Positions 1-7,972 of a stretch of DNA of 64,000 bases are shown here, piece by piece. Below the pieces are notes generated by a model. It ran no database searches, had not been told where the DNA came from, and worked only from the letters and a program-made list of their open reading frames with translations. The position numbers were made by a program, and so were the translations under genes. The DNA is from Starkeya sp. ORNL1 (GTDB taxonomy: Bacteria > Pseudomonadota > Alphaproteobacteria > Rhizobiales > Xanthobacteraceae), in NCBI RefSeq assembly GCF_012971745.1, contig NZ_CP048834.1, positions 4,464,001-4,528,000 of the forward strand. The letters run 5' to 3'. Each line of letters starts with the position of its first letter. Position 1 is the stretch's first letter.

Positions 1-520
1 GGATGCGCAGCGGGATGCGCATGAAGATCAGCGCCCAGAGCCGGACATTGGGGTGCAGCAGCAGATAGGCCGCGACCACGCCCGCCACCGCCGCCGAGGC
101 GCCGACCAGCGGAATCTCGGAAGCGGGCTGCATCAGGATGTGAGTGAGGCCGCCGACCACGCCGCAGGCGAGGTAGAAGATGGCATAGCGCACATGGCCG
201 AGCGCATCCTCGACATTGTCGCCGAACACCGCGAGGAAGGCCATGTTGCCGATGAGGTGCATCCAGCCACCGTGCAGGAACATGTAGGTGACGAGCGTCA
301 GCTCGGCGGGCAGTCGCACCAGTTCCGGCGGCAGGATGGCGGTGCGGCTGACCACGGCGGGGATGGCGCCGTATTCGAAGGCCGAGGCGGTGTCGACCTG
401 CGCCTCATAGCCATGCTGGAACAGCACGAAGATCAGCACATTGGCGGCGATGATAGCCCAATTGACATAGGCATGGCGCACGTCTTCCAGCGGGTTGTCG
501 TCGCTCAAAGGAAGGAACAT
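1..520 (-). CDS. Rhomboid family intramembrane serine protease, partial (3' end outside window)
   Basis: The first 173 residues of a polytopic membrane protein are visible; the gene runs off the left edge of the window. A hydrophobic segment lies at about residues 20-36. The rhomboid signature HGGWMHLIGNM (residues 83-93, with the oxyanion-hole Asn at 92) follows, then GASAAVAG at 140-147, where Ser142 is the expected nucleophile. The catalytic His would lie in the missing part. Rhomboids cleave transmembrane helices of membrane substrates; the substrate here cannot be inferred. The ATG start at 520 is the first in frame and precedes a short cytoplasmic N-terminus. The neighbours on the same strand are unrelated small membrane proteins. 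Family assignment is secure; function beyond proteolysis is not. Confidence 0.88.
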   Translation of the reverse strand, partial: MFLPLSDDNPLEDVRHAYVNWAIIAANVLIFVLFQHGYEAQVDTASAFEYGAIPAVVSRTAILPPELVRLPAELTLVTYMFLHGGWMHLIGNMAFLAVFGDNVEDALGHVRYAIFYLACGVVGGLTHILMQPASEIPLVGASAAVAGVVAAYLLLHPNVRLWALIFMRIPLRI

Positions 521-590
521 CGCCGGGCTCGGTTGTGCAGGGGCCGGCTACAAGATGGAGTGTACGCAGCGAAAACGCTAGTCGCCGCCA

Positions 591-1175
591 TTACTCCCCG
601 CGGCCGGCCGCCGGCACCCACAGCACGTCGCCGTCGCCCTTGTCGTTAACGTAGCGGCTCATGACGAAGAGCAGGTCGGACAGCCGGTTGAGGTAACGGA
701 TCGCAGGCGCGCCGACGCTCTCGCATTCCTGCTGCGACAGCTCGACCGCGAGCCGCTCGGCGCGGCGGCACACGGTGCGCGCAACATGCAGATGCGCCGC
801 GGCCGGCATGCCCGCCGGCAGCACGAAGGAGCGCAGCGGCTTGAGGCCGGCATTCACGCGGTCAATGTCGCGCTCAAGCTTGTCCACCTGCGCGTCGACG
901 ATGCGCAGCGGCTCATAGGCCAGGCGTTCCCCGGTGTCGCGGGTCGAGAGGTCGGCGCCGAGATCGAACAGGTCGTTCTGGATGCGCGCCAGCATGGCGT
1001 CGAGCTCGGGCAGGTCGGCGAGATGCAGCCGGGCGACGCCGATGGCGGCGTTGGTCTCGTCCACCGTGCCGTAGGCAGAGACACGCAGGTCGTATTTCGG
1101 CCGCCGTTCGCCGGAGCCGAGCGCGGTGGTGCCGTCGTCGCCGGTGCGCGTATAGATGCGGTTGAGGACGACCAT
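591..1175 (-). CDS. pduO: Cob(I)yrinic acid a,c-diamide adenosyltransferase, PduO type
   Basis: A 194-residue protein of normal length for the PduO/ACA family of ATP:corrinoid adenosyltransferases, which transfer the 5'-deoxyadenosyl group of ATP to cob(I)alamin to make adenosylcobalamin. The family N-terminal ATP-binding motif is intact at residues 9-30 (TRTGDDGTTALGSGERRPK). The helical-bundle motifs VCRRAER (around 134) and NRLSDLLFVMSRY (around 163) are also present. The product probably serves adenosylcobalamin enzymes such as methylmalonyl-CoA mutase or ribonucleotide reductase, none of which lie in this window. It sits 14 bases upstream of the HIG1-domain gene's stop on the same strand and may be in one transcript with it. 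Start ATG at 1175 gives the standard N-terminus. Confidence 0.93.
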   Translation of the reverse strand: MVVLNRIYTRTGDDGTTALGSGERRPKYDLRVSAYGTVDETNAAIGVARLHLADLPELDAMLARIQNDLFDLGADLSTRDTGERLAYEPLRIVDAQVDKLERDIDRVNAGLKPLRSFVLPAGMPAAAHLHVARTVCRRAERLAVELSQQECESVGAPAIRYLNRLSDLLFVMSRYVNDKGDGDVLWVPAAGRGE

Positions 1176-1189
1176 GGCGCCTGTCCGTT

Positions 1190-1393
1190 CTAGCCGCGGT
1201 GCATCAGGGCGACGGTGCCGAGCACCAGCACGAAGGCGATGAATTGCAGGAAGACGCGCCAGCGCATCAGCTTCTGCGAGCGCTCCGGCGAGCCGCCCTT
1301 CGCCATATTGTGGAGGCCGAGGAACAGCACGGTCGCCACCGAGGCGAGCGCCAGCGGGATCAGCGCGAACTTGGCGATGGTGACAAAGTCCAT
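1190..1393 (-). CDS. Small HIG1-domain (twin transmembrane) protein
   Basis: A 67-residue protein with two predicted transmembrane helices (about residues 8-27 and 45-63) joined by a short basic loop. The loop has the pattern LHNMAKGGSPERSQKLMRWR, which is characteristic of the HIG1 (hypoxia-induced) domain. In mitochondria this family associates with respiratory supercomplexes; in alphaproteobacteria homologues are annotated as twin transmembrane proteins and are mostly uncharacterised. A role near the respiratory chain is inference only. It is followed on the same strand by the cobalamin adenosyltransferase gene after a short gap and preceded by the TspO-family gene. Confidence 0.85.
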   Translation of the reverse strand: MDFVTIAKFALIPLALASVATVLFLGLHNMAKGGSPERSQKLMRWRVFLQFIAFVLVLGTVALMHRG

Positions 1394-1403
1394 GAGCGGC
1401 TCC

Positions 1404-1895
1404 CTATCCCTGCGCGGCTCGGTTCATGGCCAGGATGGCTGCGTTCAGCACTGCCGCATAGGAGACCCATAGCAGATAGGGTGCAAGCAGCCAGGCAGCG
1501 ATGCGGTCGATGCGCGCGCAGGCGAAGATCGTCGCCAGGATCGCCAGCCAAAGTGCGATGATGACGACCAGCCCCCAGCCGATCGCCTCCAGCCCGAAGA
1601 ACACCGGCGACCACAGGCCGTTGAGCGCGAGCTGGACGAAGAACAAGAGCAGGGCGAGTTGGCGCGCCGGGCTCGGCCCATGCTTTTCCCACAGCCGCCA
1701 CAGGCACACCGCCATCAGCACATAGAGCGTGGTCCAGACGATGGGGAACACCGCATCCGGCGGCGTGAAGGACGGCTTGGCAAGACCAGCATACCAGGTC
1801 GGGATCTGCGGCGTGGTGGCCAGCGAGCCGACCGCGCCGACGGCGAGGGTGAGCCCGACGGCGACGACGAGGCGGAAGAAGGAGAGCGGCTTCAT
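1404..1895 (-). CDS. tspO: TspO/MBR family tryptophan-rich sensory protein
   Basis: A 163-residue protein with five hydrophobic segments and many tryptophans, the usual size of the TspO/peripheral benzodiazepine receptor family. Family features include WYAGLAKPSFTPPDAVFPIVWTTLY (here residues about 34-58, the conserved first loop and helix 2) and LNGLWSPVFF near residue 90, where the porphyrin/cholesterol-binding pocket is formed. In Rhodobacter TspO is an outer-membrane regulator that affects tetrapyrrole export and photosynthesis gene expression; its role in non-phototrophs is less clear. The nearby cobalamin adenosyltransferase is also tetrapyrrole-related, but a link is only suggestive. 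The gene lies just upstream of the HIG1-domain gene, 10 bases from its start. Confidence 0.92.
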   Translation of the reverse strand: MKPLSFFRLVVAVGLTLAVGAVGSLATTPQIPTWYAGLAKPSFTPPDAVFPIVWTTLYVLMAVCLWRLWEKHGPSPARQLALLLFFVQLALNGLWSPVFFGLEAIGWGLVVIIALWLAILATIFACARIDRIAAWLLAPYLLWVSYAAVLNAAILAMNRAAQG

Positions 1896-1949
1896 GCGCC
1901 CCTTTCTACGATGCTGCGGCGGGGCGGGCTACCGGCATTGGCGGCATCC

Positions 1950-2402
1950 TCATGCCGCCAGCATCTTCTCGATCTCATAGACCGGCAACCTGACCAGGTC
2001 GCGGTCGACCTCCGCGGCGAGTGCTCGGGATATGGCGTGGGTGTAGAGCGGACGTATCACGCCAAGCGCCCGCGGTGGGGCGACGATGATGAGGGCGTGC
2101 GTCTCGCCGGCCTGCAGCGCCTTGTCGAGCCGGGCGACGATGCGGCGCAGGAAGGCGCGCTCAGCCTGGTCGTGCCAGTCGGTGGTCTCAACGGCGCTGC
2201 GGGCGGCGGTGGCGGATTCATGGACCCGGCCCGGCGCATCGCTGCCCTGTTGGGAGGTTGGCGGATTTTCCTGTTCGTGCACCTCGAAGGTGCGCAGGTT
2301 CGGATAGAGCTCGTCGCCGATATTGGCCAGCAGCAGCGCCTTGCGGCCGTCGCAGACGACGACCCAGGCGCCGGCATCGAGCTTGGTCCCCAGATGGCTC
2401 AC
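1950..2402 (-). CDS. Host attachment family protein
   Basis: A 150-residue soluble protein of the host-attachment (AtsE-like, Pfam Host_attach) family, which is widespread in Rhizobiales and named after a locus needed for attachment of Agrobacterium to plant cells. The biochemical function is unknown. Visible features are the N-terminal WVVVCDGRKALLLANIG strand-turn-strand (about residues 13-29) and the C-terminal pattern ALIIVAPPRALGVIRPLY (about 101-118), both typical of the family. I choose the GTG at 2402 because AAGGAG stands seven bases upstream on the minus strand; the ATG in the same stretch is out of frame, and the longer in-frame reading would include a basic leader without family similarity. 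Confidence 0.85.
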   Translation of the reverse strand: MSHLGTKLDAGAWVVVCDGRKALLLANIGDELYPNLRTFEVHEQENPPTSQQGSDAPGRVHESATAARSAVETTDWHDQAERAFLRRIVARLDKALQAGETHALIIVAPPRALGVIRPLYTHAISRALAAEVDRDLVRLPVYEIEKMLAA

Positions 2403-2487
2403 CGCATTTCTCCTTAGCCGACGGCGGATTCCCGCGAACGTCAAACGCCGGGAGCGGCCGGGAGTTTCATGCGCCGATCGTGATCGC

Positions 2488-3321
2488 TCAGCGGCCCTCG
2501 CGGGCGCGGCGGATGGCGGAGTTCAGCTCCCCGCCATAGATGAAGATCGAGGCGGTGGTGTAGAGGAACACCAGCGCGATCATCACCGACGCGAGGCCGG
2601 CATAGGTGGTGACGTAATTGCCGGCGAATTCCGCGAGATAGCGCCCGAACGCAGCGCCGGCGGCAAGCCAGAGACCAAGCGTCACCAAAATGCCGGGCGC
2701 GACATCGCTGAGCCGCCGCCTGCCCGAGGGCAACCACATATGGGCGACGAGCAGCGCGACGATCAGGATCGCCGAGGTCGCGGCATAGCGCAGGAAGGTG
2801 ATGATCCAGCCGAACGGGGTGAGCGCCGGCACCCAGCGCACCGCGGCGAGCCACAGCACCGGCCCGAGCACCACGAGAAAGGACAGCGCCAGCAGCCCGG
2901 CGGCGCCGACCAGCACATAGCCGATGGATTCGAGGCGCAAGAGATACCAGGGCCGCATCTCGCGCACGCCATAGGCGCGGTTCAGCCCGATGCGCAGGCT
3001 CTCTATGCCGTTCGAGGAGAAGTAGACCGCCAGCACCACGCCGATGGTCAGCACGTCGGTGCGCACCTGGGTGAGCACATTGCGGATCTCGTTGCCGATC
3101 GGCGCCGCCACCTGCGCCGGCCAGGCCTCCAGCAGCAGCTGGACGGTCTCGTCGGCGAGGTTCTTGAAATCGAAGAAGGCGGCGAGCGCGGTGACGAAGA
3201 TCAGGAACGGGAAGAGCGACATCAGCGCGGAAAGCGCGATGTGGCTCGCGATTGCCCAGCCGTCGTCCTCGACGAAACGCCAGAAGGCGTCGAGCGCGAT
3301 GTCATAGGCTCGCAGCAGCAA
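2488..3321 (-). CDS. YihY/BrkB family inner-membrane protein
   Basis: A 277-residue integral membrane protein with about six transmembrane segments. It begins with the family pattern in which a short cytoplasmic N-terminus (FWRFVEDDGWAIASHIALS) leads into the first helix. The YihY/BrkB family includes E. coli YihY, once misassigned as RNase BN, and Bordetella BrkB; its transport or envelope function is not established. The length matches the family (roughly 280-300). It is transcribed divergently from proA, with about 170 bases between the starts that could hold both promoters. The gene downstream (host-attachment protein) is 85 bases away on the same strand. Confidence 0.88.
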   Translation of the reverse strand: MLLRAYDIALDAFWRFVEDDGWAIASHIALSALMSLFPFLIFVTALAAFFDFKNLADETVQLLLEAWPAQVAAPIGNEIRNVLTQVRTDVLTIGVVLAVYFSSNGIESLRIGLNRAYGVREMRPWYLLRLESIGYVLVGAAGLLALSFLVVLGPVLWLAAVRWVPALTPFGWIITFLRYAATSAILIVALLVAHMWLPSGRRRLSDVAPGILVTLGLWLAAGAAFGRYLAEFAGNYVTTYAGLASVMIALVFLYTTASIFIYGGELNSAIRRAREGR

Positions 3322-3490
3322 CAGGCTCTCCGCCGTGGTTCGTTCGCCCCGTCACATCGGACGTTGCGGCGAAAATGGCAAGGGCGGAGGTAACGCGACC
3401 AGGCCGCAGCTGCGGACAACTTGGCGCAGCCGCCGCGGTCTGTGCTAAGAGAAGCGCCCGCTTCGCCGTTGATGTCGCAGAGTTATCACC

Positions 3491-4804
3491 ATGTCTGCCG
3501 CGAGTTCGTCCGCCGCGCCTTCCCATCTCCGCCCCATTGAGGGTGAGGACGTTCCGGCGTTGATGCGCGAGATCGGCCGGCGCGCCCGTGCCAGTGCCCG
3601 GGTGCTCGCGCTGGCGCCCGCGGAGACCAAGCGCACGGCGCTGCTTGCCGCCGCGGAGGCGATCCGCAGGGCGGTGCCGGCCATCCTCGCCGCCAATGCC
3701 GAGGACGTCGCCGCCGCCAGTGCCTCCGGCATGGGCGCCTCGATGCTCGACCGGCTGACGCTCACCGAGGCCCGCATCGCCGCGACGGCCGCCGGCGTTG
3801 CCGAGATCGCAGAGATCCCCGACCCCGTCGGCACGGTGACGGAGCGCTGGTCGCGGCCGAACGGGCTGGAGCTGGAGCGCGTGCGCACCCCGCTCGGCGT
3901 GGTCGGCGTCATCTATGAGAGCCGGCCGAATGTCACGGCGGACGCCGGCAGCCTCTGCCTCAAGGCCGGCAATGCGGTGATCCTGCGCGGCGGCTCGGAC
4001 AGTTTCCATTCCAGCCGCGCCATCCATGCCGCGATGGTCGAGGGGCTGGTCTCGGCCGGTCTGCCTGCGGACGCGATCCAGCTGGTGCCGACCCGCGACC
4101 GCGCCGCGGTGGGCGAGATGCTGGCCGGGCTCGGTGGGTCCATCGATGTCATCGTGCCGCGGGGCGGCCGCAGCCTGGTCGAGCGGGTGCAGAACGAGGC
4201 GCGGGTGCCGGTGTTCGCGCATCTCGAAGGGCTGGTGCACATCTATGTCGACCATACCGCCGAGCTCGCCAAGGCGCTCGATATCGTGCGCAACGCCAAG
4301 CTTCGGCGCACCAGTGTGTGCGGAGCTGCAGAGACGTTGCTGGTCGAGCGTTCGGCGGCGGCGAGCCATATGAAGCCTCTGGTGACGATGCTGCTCGACG
4401 CCGGCTGCGAGGTGCGCGGCGACGCCGAGGTGCAGGCGGCCGACGCCCGGGTACAGCCCGCAACCGACGCCGACTGGGTGACGGAGTATCTCGACGCCAT
4501 CATCTCGGTCCGGCTGGTGGATGGGCTCGACATGGCCATTCATCACATCGAAACTCATGGCTCGCATCACACCGACGCCATCCTCACCGAGGACGCGGCG
4601 GCGGCGGCGCGGTTCATGGCCGAGGTCGATTCGGCCATCGTGGTGCACAACGCCTCGACCCAGTTCGCCGATGGCGGCGAGTTCGGCTTCGGCGGCGAGA
4701 TCGGCATCGCCACCGGGCGCATGCATGCGCGGGGGCCGGTGGGGGCCGAGCAATTGACCTCGTTCAAATACCGGGTGCACGGCACCGGCCAGACCCGGCC
4801 GTGA
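3491..4804 (+). CDS. proA: Glutamate-5-semialdehyde dehydrogenase
   Basis: A 437-residue gamma-glutamyl phosphate reductase, the second step of proline synthesis, reducing gamma-glutamyl phosphate to glutamate-5-semialdehyde with NADPH. The aldehyde-dehydrogenase fold is full length. The catalytic cysteine is in [10 protein letters not shown] (Cys277). The conserved C-terminal region ending in [19 protein letters not shown] (about 410-430) is intact. The start ATG at 3491 follows a short leader. In many alphaproteobacteria the order is proB-proA-nadD-rsfS-rlmH; here proA-nadD-rsfS-rlmH is preserved but proB is not adjacent. A palindromic repeat (family C) has entered the gap between proA and nadD, which may affect read-through. 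Confidence 0.97.
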   Translation: MSAASSSAAPSHLRPIEGEDVPALMREIGRRARASARVLALAPAETKRTALLAAAEAIRRAVPAILAANAEDVAAASASGMGASMLDRLTLTEARIAATAAGVAEIAEIPDPVGTVTERWSRPNGLELERVRTPLGVVGVIYESRPNVTADAGSLCLKAGNAVILRGGSDSFHSSRAIHAAMVEGLVSAGLPADAIQLVPTRDRAAVGEMLAGLGGSIDVIVPRGGRSLVERVQNEARVPVFAHLEGLVHIYVDHTAELAKALDIVRNAKLRRTSVCGAAETLLVERSAAASHMKPLVTMLLDAGCEVRGDAEVQAADARVQPATDADWVTEYLDAIISVRLVDGLDMAIHHIETHGSHHTDAILTEDAAAAARFMAEVDSAIVVHNASTQFADGGEFGFGGEIGIATGRMHARGPVGAEQLTSFKYRVHGTGQTRP

Positions 4805-4820
4805 CGATGACGGCTGGCTT

Positions 4821-4938
4821 GCTCCCTCTCTCCGTGGGGGAGAGGGCTGGGGTGAGGGGGACTGCGCCATGAATACGGGTGCGCCTCCCCCCTCACCCGG
4901 CGCGTTCCGCGCCGACCTCTCCCCCACGGGGAGAGGTG
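4821..4938. repeat. Dispersed palindromic repeat, family C, copy 1
   Basis: The spacer between proA and nadD consists of alternating blocks of CCCTCTC / GGGGAGAGG and GGGTGAGGGG / CCCCTCACCC, which can fold into a long hairpin. The same word set recurs at 10617-10655 (partial) and 19374-19480. It is a REP-like intergenic element, not coding; the upstream in-frame ATG at 4869 lies inside it and is therefore a poor candidate for the nadD start. Confidence 0.75.
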
Positions 4939-4967
4939 AGGAGAAGATTCCGCCGCTGGCGGCAGGG

Positions 4968-5570
4968 ATGCGGATCGGGCTCTATGGCGGCTCGTTCAAT
5001 CCGGCGCACGCGGCGCATCGCGCGGCAAGCCTGCTGGCCTTGAAGCGGCTGCGGCTCGACCGGGTCTGGTGGCTGGTCAGCCCCGGCAACCCGCTCAAGG
5101 ACAATCATGCGCTGCCTTCGCTCAATGAACGCCTCGCCAAGGCGCGCGCGGTCTCGCACCATCCGCTGCTGGTGCCGACCGGGCTCGAGGCCGGCCTCGG
5201 CACCCGCTACAGCTACGACACGGTGGCCGCGCTGGTGCGGCGTTATCCGGCGGTGCGGTTCGTCTGGCTGATGGGCGCCGACAATCTCGCCAGCTTCCAC
5301 CGCTGGCAGCGCTGGCGCGACATTGCCGATCTGGTGCCGATCGCGGTGATCGACCGCATGGGCGAGACCTTCCCGGCGATGAGCGCCCCGGCCGCAAAGG
5401 CGCTGGCCTCCAGGCGAATCGACGAGAGCGACGCGCCATGCCTGGCGTCGATGCGCCCGCCGGCCTGGGTGTACCTGCATGGCCTCAAATCGCCGCTCTC
5501 CTCCACGCAGATACGTGCCCAAGCGGCAGCCGGGAACGGGTCGCCACCCGGTGATTTTTCCGGCAGTTGA
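4968..5570 (+). CDS. nadD: Nicotinate-nucleotide adenylyltransferase
   Basis: A 200-residue enzyme that adenylates nicotinate mononucleotide with ATP to form deamido-NAD. The N-terminus carries the nucleotidyltransferase motif GLYGGSFNPAHAAH (residues 4-17, standing for the family G(S/T)FNPxHxGH). The C-terminus has SSTQIRA, the matching (I/L)SSTxIR motif that grips ATP phosphates. I chose the ATG at 4968 because it gives the canonical MRIGLYGGSFNP start; an in-frame ATG at 4869 would add 33 residues translated from a palindromic repeat. The next gene, rsfS, begins close behind, and the nadD-rsfS-rlmH order is the widely conserved one. Confidence 0.93.
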   Translation: MRIGLYGGSFNPAHAAHRAASLLALKRLRLDRVWWLVSPGNPLKDNHALPSLNERLAKARAVSHHPLLVPTGLEAGLGTRYSYDTVAALVRRYPAVRFVWLMGADNLASFHRWQRWRDIADLVPIAVIDRMGETFPAMSAPAAKALASRRIDESDAPCLASMRPPAWVYLHGLKSPLSSTQIRAQAAAGNGSPPGDFSGS

Positions 5571-5617
5571 AAAACCAGGGCCGAACACCTTATCTTAGGG
5601 GAGCGTCGGCGGCCGGA

Positions 5618-6082
5618 TTGGTCCGCCCGTCGGACGCGAATGAGAGAGGAAACGGACCCCTGTCCATATTGGCGCTCTCCGCAGCCGCCTCCGCTCCGGC
5701 GCCTGCACCGGTCTCCGAAACGCGCATCGACGCCGAGGAGATCCTGGCCACCATCCTGGCCCGTCTCGACGACGACAAGGCCGAGGAAATCGTCACCATC
5801 GAACTGCGCGGCAAGACGACGATCGCCGACTACATGGTGGTCGCCTCCGGCCGTTCGCAGCGCCACGTAGGCGCCGTCGCCGAGCATATCGTCGAGGCGC
5901 TGAAGCAGCGTGGCGTGAAAAACATCCGGATCGAGGGCCTGCCGGCCTGCGACTGGGTGCTGATCGATGCAAGCGATGTCATCGTCCACGTCTTCCAGCC
6001 GGAAGTGCGCGGCTTCTACAATATCGAGAAGATGTGGTCGGGCGCACGTCCGGACGTCTCGCCGAAGCTGTCGCGCGGCTGA
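5618..6082 (+). CDS. rsfS: Ribosomal silencing factor RsfS
   Basis: The RsfS/Iojap family protein that binds ribosomal protein uL14 on the 50S subunit and blocks subunit joining during nutrient stress. The conserved core runs from [19 protein letters not shown] (genomic about 5728) through [17 protein letters not shown] to the end. The start is uncertain because the frame has no ATG before the conserved core. TTG codons exist at 5567 (touching the nadD stop), 5618 and 5669. I give 5618, which follows GGGGAG by 14 bases. The N-terminal stretch before the core is Ala/Pro-rich and probably disordered. The downstream gene is rlmH, eight bases on, so the two are likely co-translated. Confidence 0.85.
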   Translation: MVRPSDANERGNGPLSILALSAAASAPAPAPVSETRIDAEEILATILARLDDDKAEEIVTIELRGKTTIADYMVVASGRSQRHVGAVAEHIVEALKQRGVKNIRIEGLPACDWVLIDASDVIVHVFQPEVRGFYNIEKMWSGARPDVSPKLSRG

Positions 6083-6090
6083 GCCGCGCG

Positions 6091-6573
6091 GTGCGTCTCA
6101 TCATCGTTGCCGTCGGGCGGATGAAGTCCGGTCCCGAAAGGGAACTCTGCGATCGCTATCTCGACCGGGCGCGCAAAGGCGGGCGCCCGCTTGGCCTCAG
6201 CGGTCCCGATGTGATCGAGATCGGCGAGAGCGCGGGGCGCCGGCCTGCCGAGCGCATGACGGAAGAGGCCACCGGCATCCTCGCCGCCTTGGGCGAAGAG
6301 ACCGCCGTTCTGGCACTCGACCCTAAAGGCGCCGAAATCTCCAGCGAAGACCTAGCGGCCGACATGGCGGCGTTGCGTGACCGCGGCGTGCGAGCGCTCT
6401 CCTTCCTGATCGGCGGTGCCGACGGGCTGGGGGATGTGGCGCGCGAGCGGGCCGACCGCATGGTCGCCTTCGGCCGGGCTACCTTCCCGCACCAATTGGT
6501 GCGGGTGATGCTCGCCGAGCAGATCTACCGGGCGACGACAATTCTTGCAGGCCACCCCTACCACAAGGCGTGA
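6091..6573 (+). CDS. rlmH: 23S rRNA (pseudouridine1915-N3)-methyltransferase RlmH
   Basis: A 160-residue SPOUT-family methyltransferase that modifies pseudouridine 1915 in helix 69 of 23S rRNA on assembled 70S ribosomes. The start is the GTG at 6091, which gives the conserved N-terminus [16 protein letters not shown]. The SAM-binding trefoil knot is visible in the motif FLIGGADGL (about residues 109-117), and the C-terminal [17 protein letters not shown] motif (about 144-160) is the family hallmark. A longer reading from 6034 would overlap rsfS by almost 50 bases and adds no conserved sequence. Pairing with rsfS is conserved across bacteria, linking two 50S-subunit-acting proteins. Confidence 0.95.
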   Translation: MRLIIVAVGRMKSGPERELCDRYLDRARKGGRPLGLSGPDVIEIGESAGRRPAERMTEEATGILAALGEETAVLALDPKGAEISSEDLAADMAALRDRGVRALSFLIGGADGLGDVARERADRMVAFGRATFPHQLVRVMLAEQIYRATTILAGHPYHKA

Positions 6574-6655
6574 GGCGATCCTCCGCGCTGTTGCTGGTGG
6601 AGTGTCGGCTTATGGTTAATGCAGACTTAACGATCTTGGCCGCTATCTAGATTCC

Positions 6656-7972
6656 ATGCGCTCCTCCGACACGCGGATGCTCTCGGCTCTCGCCGGCGTC
6701 GCGCTCCTCGCCATTGGCGTAGGGGCAGGGGCGAAGGCTTGGGCCGATCCGGCCGATGATGCCGCGCGCCGCGCCGCCGAGCAGAAGCAGCGCATCGACC
6801 AGATCGGCGAGCAGATGAAGGGCAGCGCCGCCGAGCAGCAGCGGCTGAAGGCCGAGATCACGGCCATCAAGGATGACCGGGCGCGGCTGACCACGGCGCT
6901 GCTGGACGCGGCCACGCGGATTCGCGGCGTCGAACAGAAGCAGAATGAGAGCGAGGGGCGCCTTCTCGAGCTGACGCGGCAGGAGACCGATATCAGGCGC
7001 TCGCTCGACAGCCGCCGCGGCGTGCTGGCCGAAGTGTTGGGCGGCTTGGCGCGGCTGGGGCGCGATCCGCCGCCGGCGCTGCTGGTGCGCCCCGACGACG
7101 CGCTCGATTCCGTGCGCTCGGCAATGGTACTCGGCGCCGTGCTGCCGGAGCTCAAGCGGGAGACCGAGATACTGGTCAATGACCTCGCGGCGCTCGACGC
7201 GGTGCGCAAGCAGGCCTCGGCCGAACGCGATGCTCTCGCAGAATTGAAGGCCTCGATGGGCGAGGAGCGGCGGCGCCTCGCGGCGCTGGTCGAGCAGCGC
7301 CAGAAGAATCTCGACGATGGCGAGGTTGCGCTGCAGACCGAGCAGCAGCGCGCCGAGGCGCTGGCCGCCGAGGCGAGCAATGTGCGCGAGCTCCTCGCGC
7401 GCATGGAGACCGAGGTTGCCGCTGCCAAACGTGCCGCAGAAGCTGCAAAAGCGGCGGAGAACAAGCCACAGCAAGGCCCCGGCGGCAAGCTTGCGGCGCT
7501 GCAGGATCCGGGCCGGCTTTCGCCAAGCATTGCTTTCGCCGATGCACGCGGTACGCTGAACCTTCCGGCCGGTGGCTCGGTTGTAAAGGCTTTCGGTACG
7601 TCAGACGGCTTCGGCGGGCAGGAGAAGGGCGTCACCTTCGGCACCCGTCCGGAGGCGCAAGTATCGGCACCGTGCGACGGCTGGGTGGTCTATGCAGGTC
7701 CGTTCCGTTCTTATGGCCAACTATTGATCATCAATGCCGGCGGCGGATACCATATTCTTTTGGCGGGAATGGATAAGATAACGGTGGAACTGGGACAGTT
7801 CGTGCTGTCAGGCGAACCGGTGGCGGTCATGGGGCAAGGACCGCGCCTGGCATCGTCGGTCGGCCTCGGAACCGCCCAACCCATTCTCTATGTCGAATTC
7901 CGCAAGGACGGCGATTCGATAGACCCAACGCCTTGGTGGGCGACGAGCGAAAGCGAGAAGGTACGCGGATGA
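6656..7972 (+). CDS. envC: EnvC-like murein hydrolase activator (coiled coil plus degenerate LytM domain)
   Basis: A 438-residue exported protein. Residues 1-31 form a signal peptide ending near AWA-DP. Two long coiled-coil stretches follow (about 36-110 and 165-265), then a linker and a peptidase M23/LytM domain (about 300-435). The LytM domain lacks the metal-binding HxH motif of active enzymes: where it would stand the sequence reads GGGYHILLAGMD, and the first His is also absent. This is the pattern of EnvC-type activators, which switch on septal amidases under FtsEX control rather than cut peptidoglycan. ftsE and ftsX lie in this same window at 36.8-38.6 kb. The stop codon overlaps the start of ctpA (ATGA). 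Confidence 0.9.
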   Translation: MRSSDTRMLSALAGVALLAIGVGAGAKAWADPADDAARRAAEQKQRIDQIGEQMKGSAAEQQRLKAEITAIKDDRARLTTALLDAATRIRGVEQKQNESEGRLLELTRQETDIRRSLDSRRGVLAEVLGGLARLGRDPPPALLVRPDDALDSVRSAMVLGAVLPELKRETEILVNDLAALDAVRKQASAERDALAELKASMGEERRRLAALVEQRQKNLDDGEVALQTEQQRAEALAAEASNVRELLARMETEVAAAKRAAEAAKAAENKPQQGPGGKLAALQDPGRLSPSIAFADARGTLNLPAGGSVVKAFGTSDGFGGQEKGVTFGTRPEAQVSAPCDGWVVYAGPFRSYGQLLIINAGGGYHILLAGMDKITVELGQFVLSGEPVAVMGQGPRLASSVGLGTAQPILYVEFRKDGDSIDPTPWWATSESEKVRG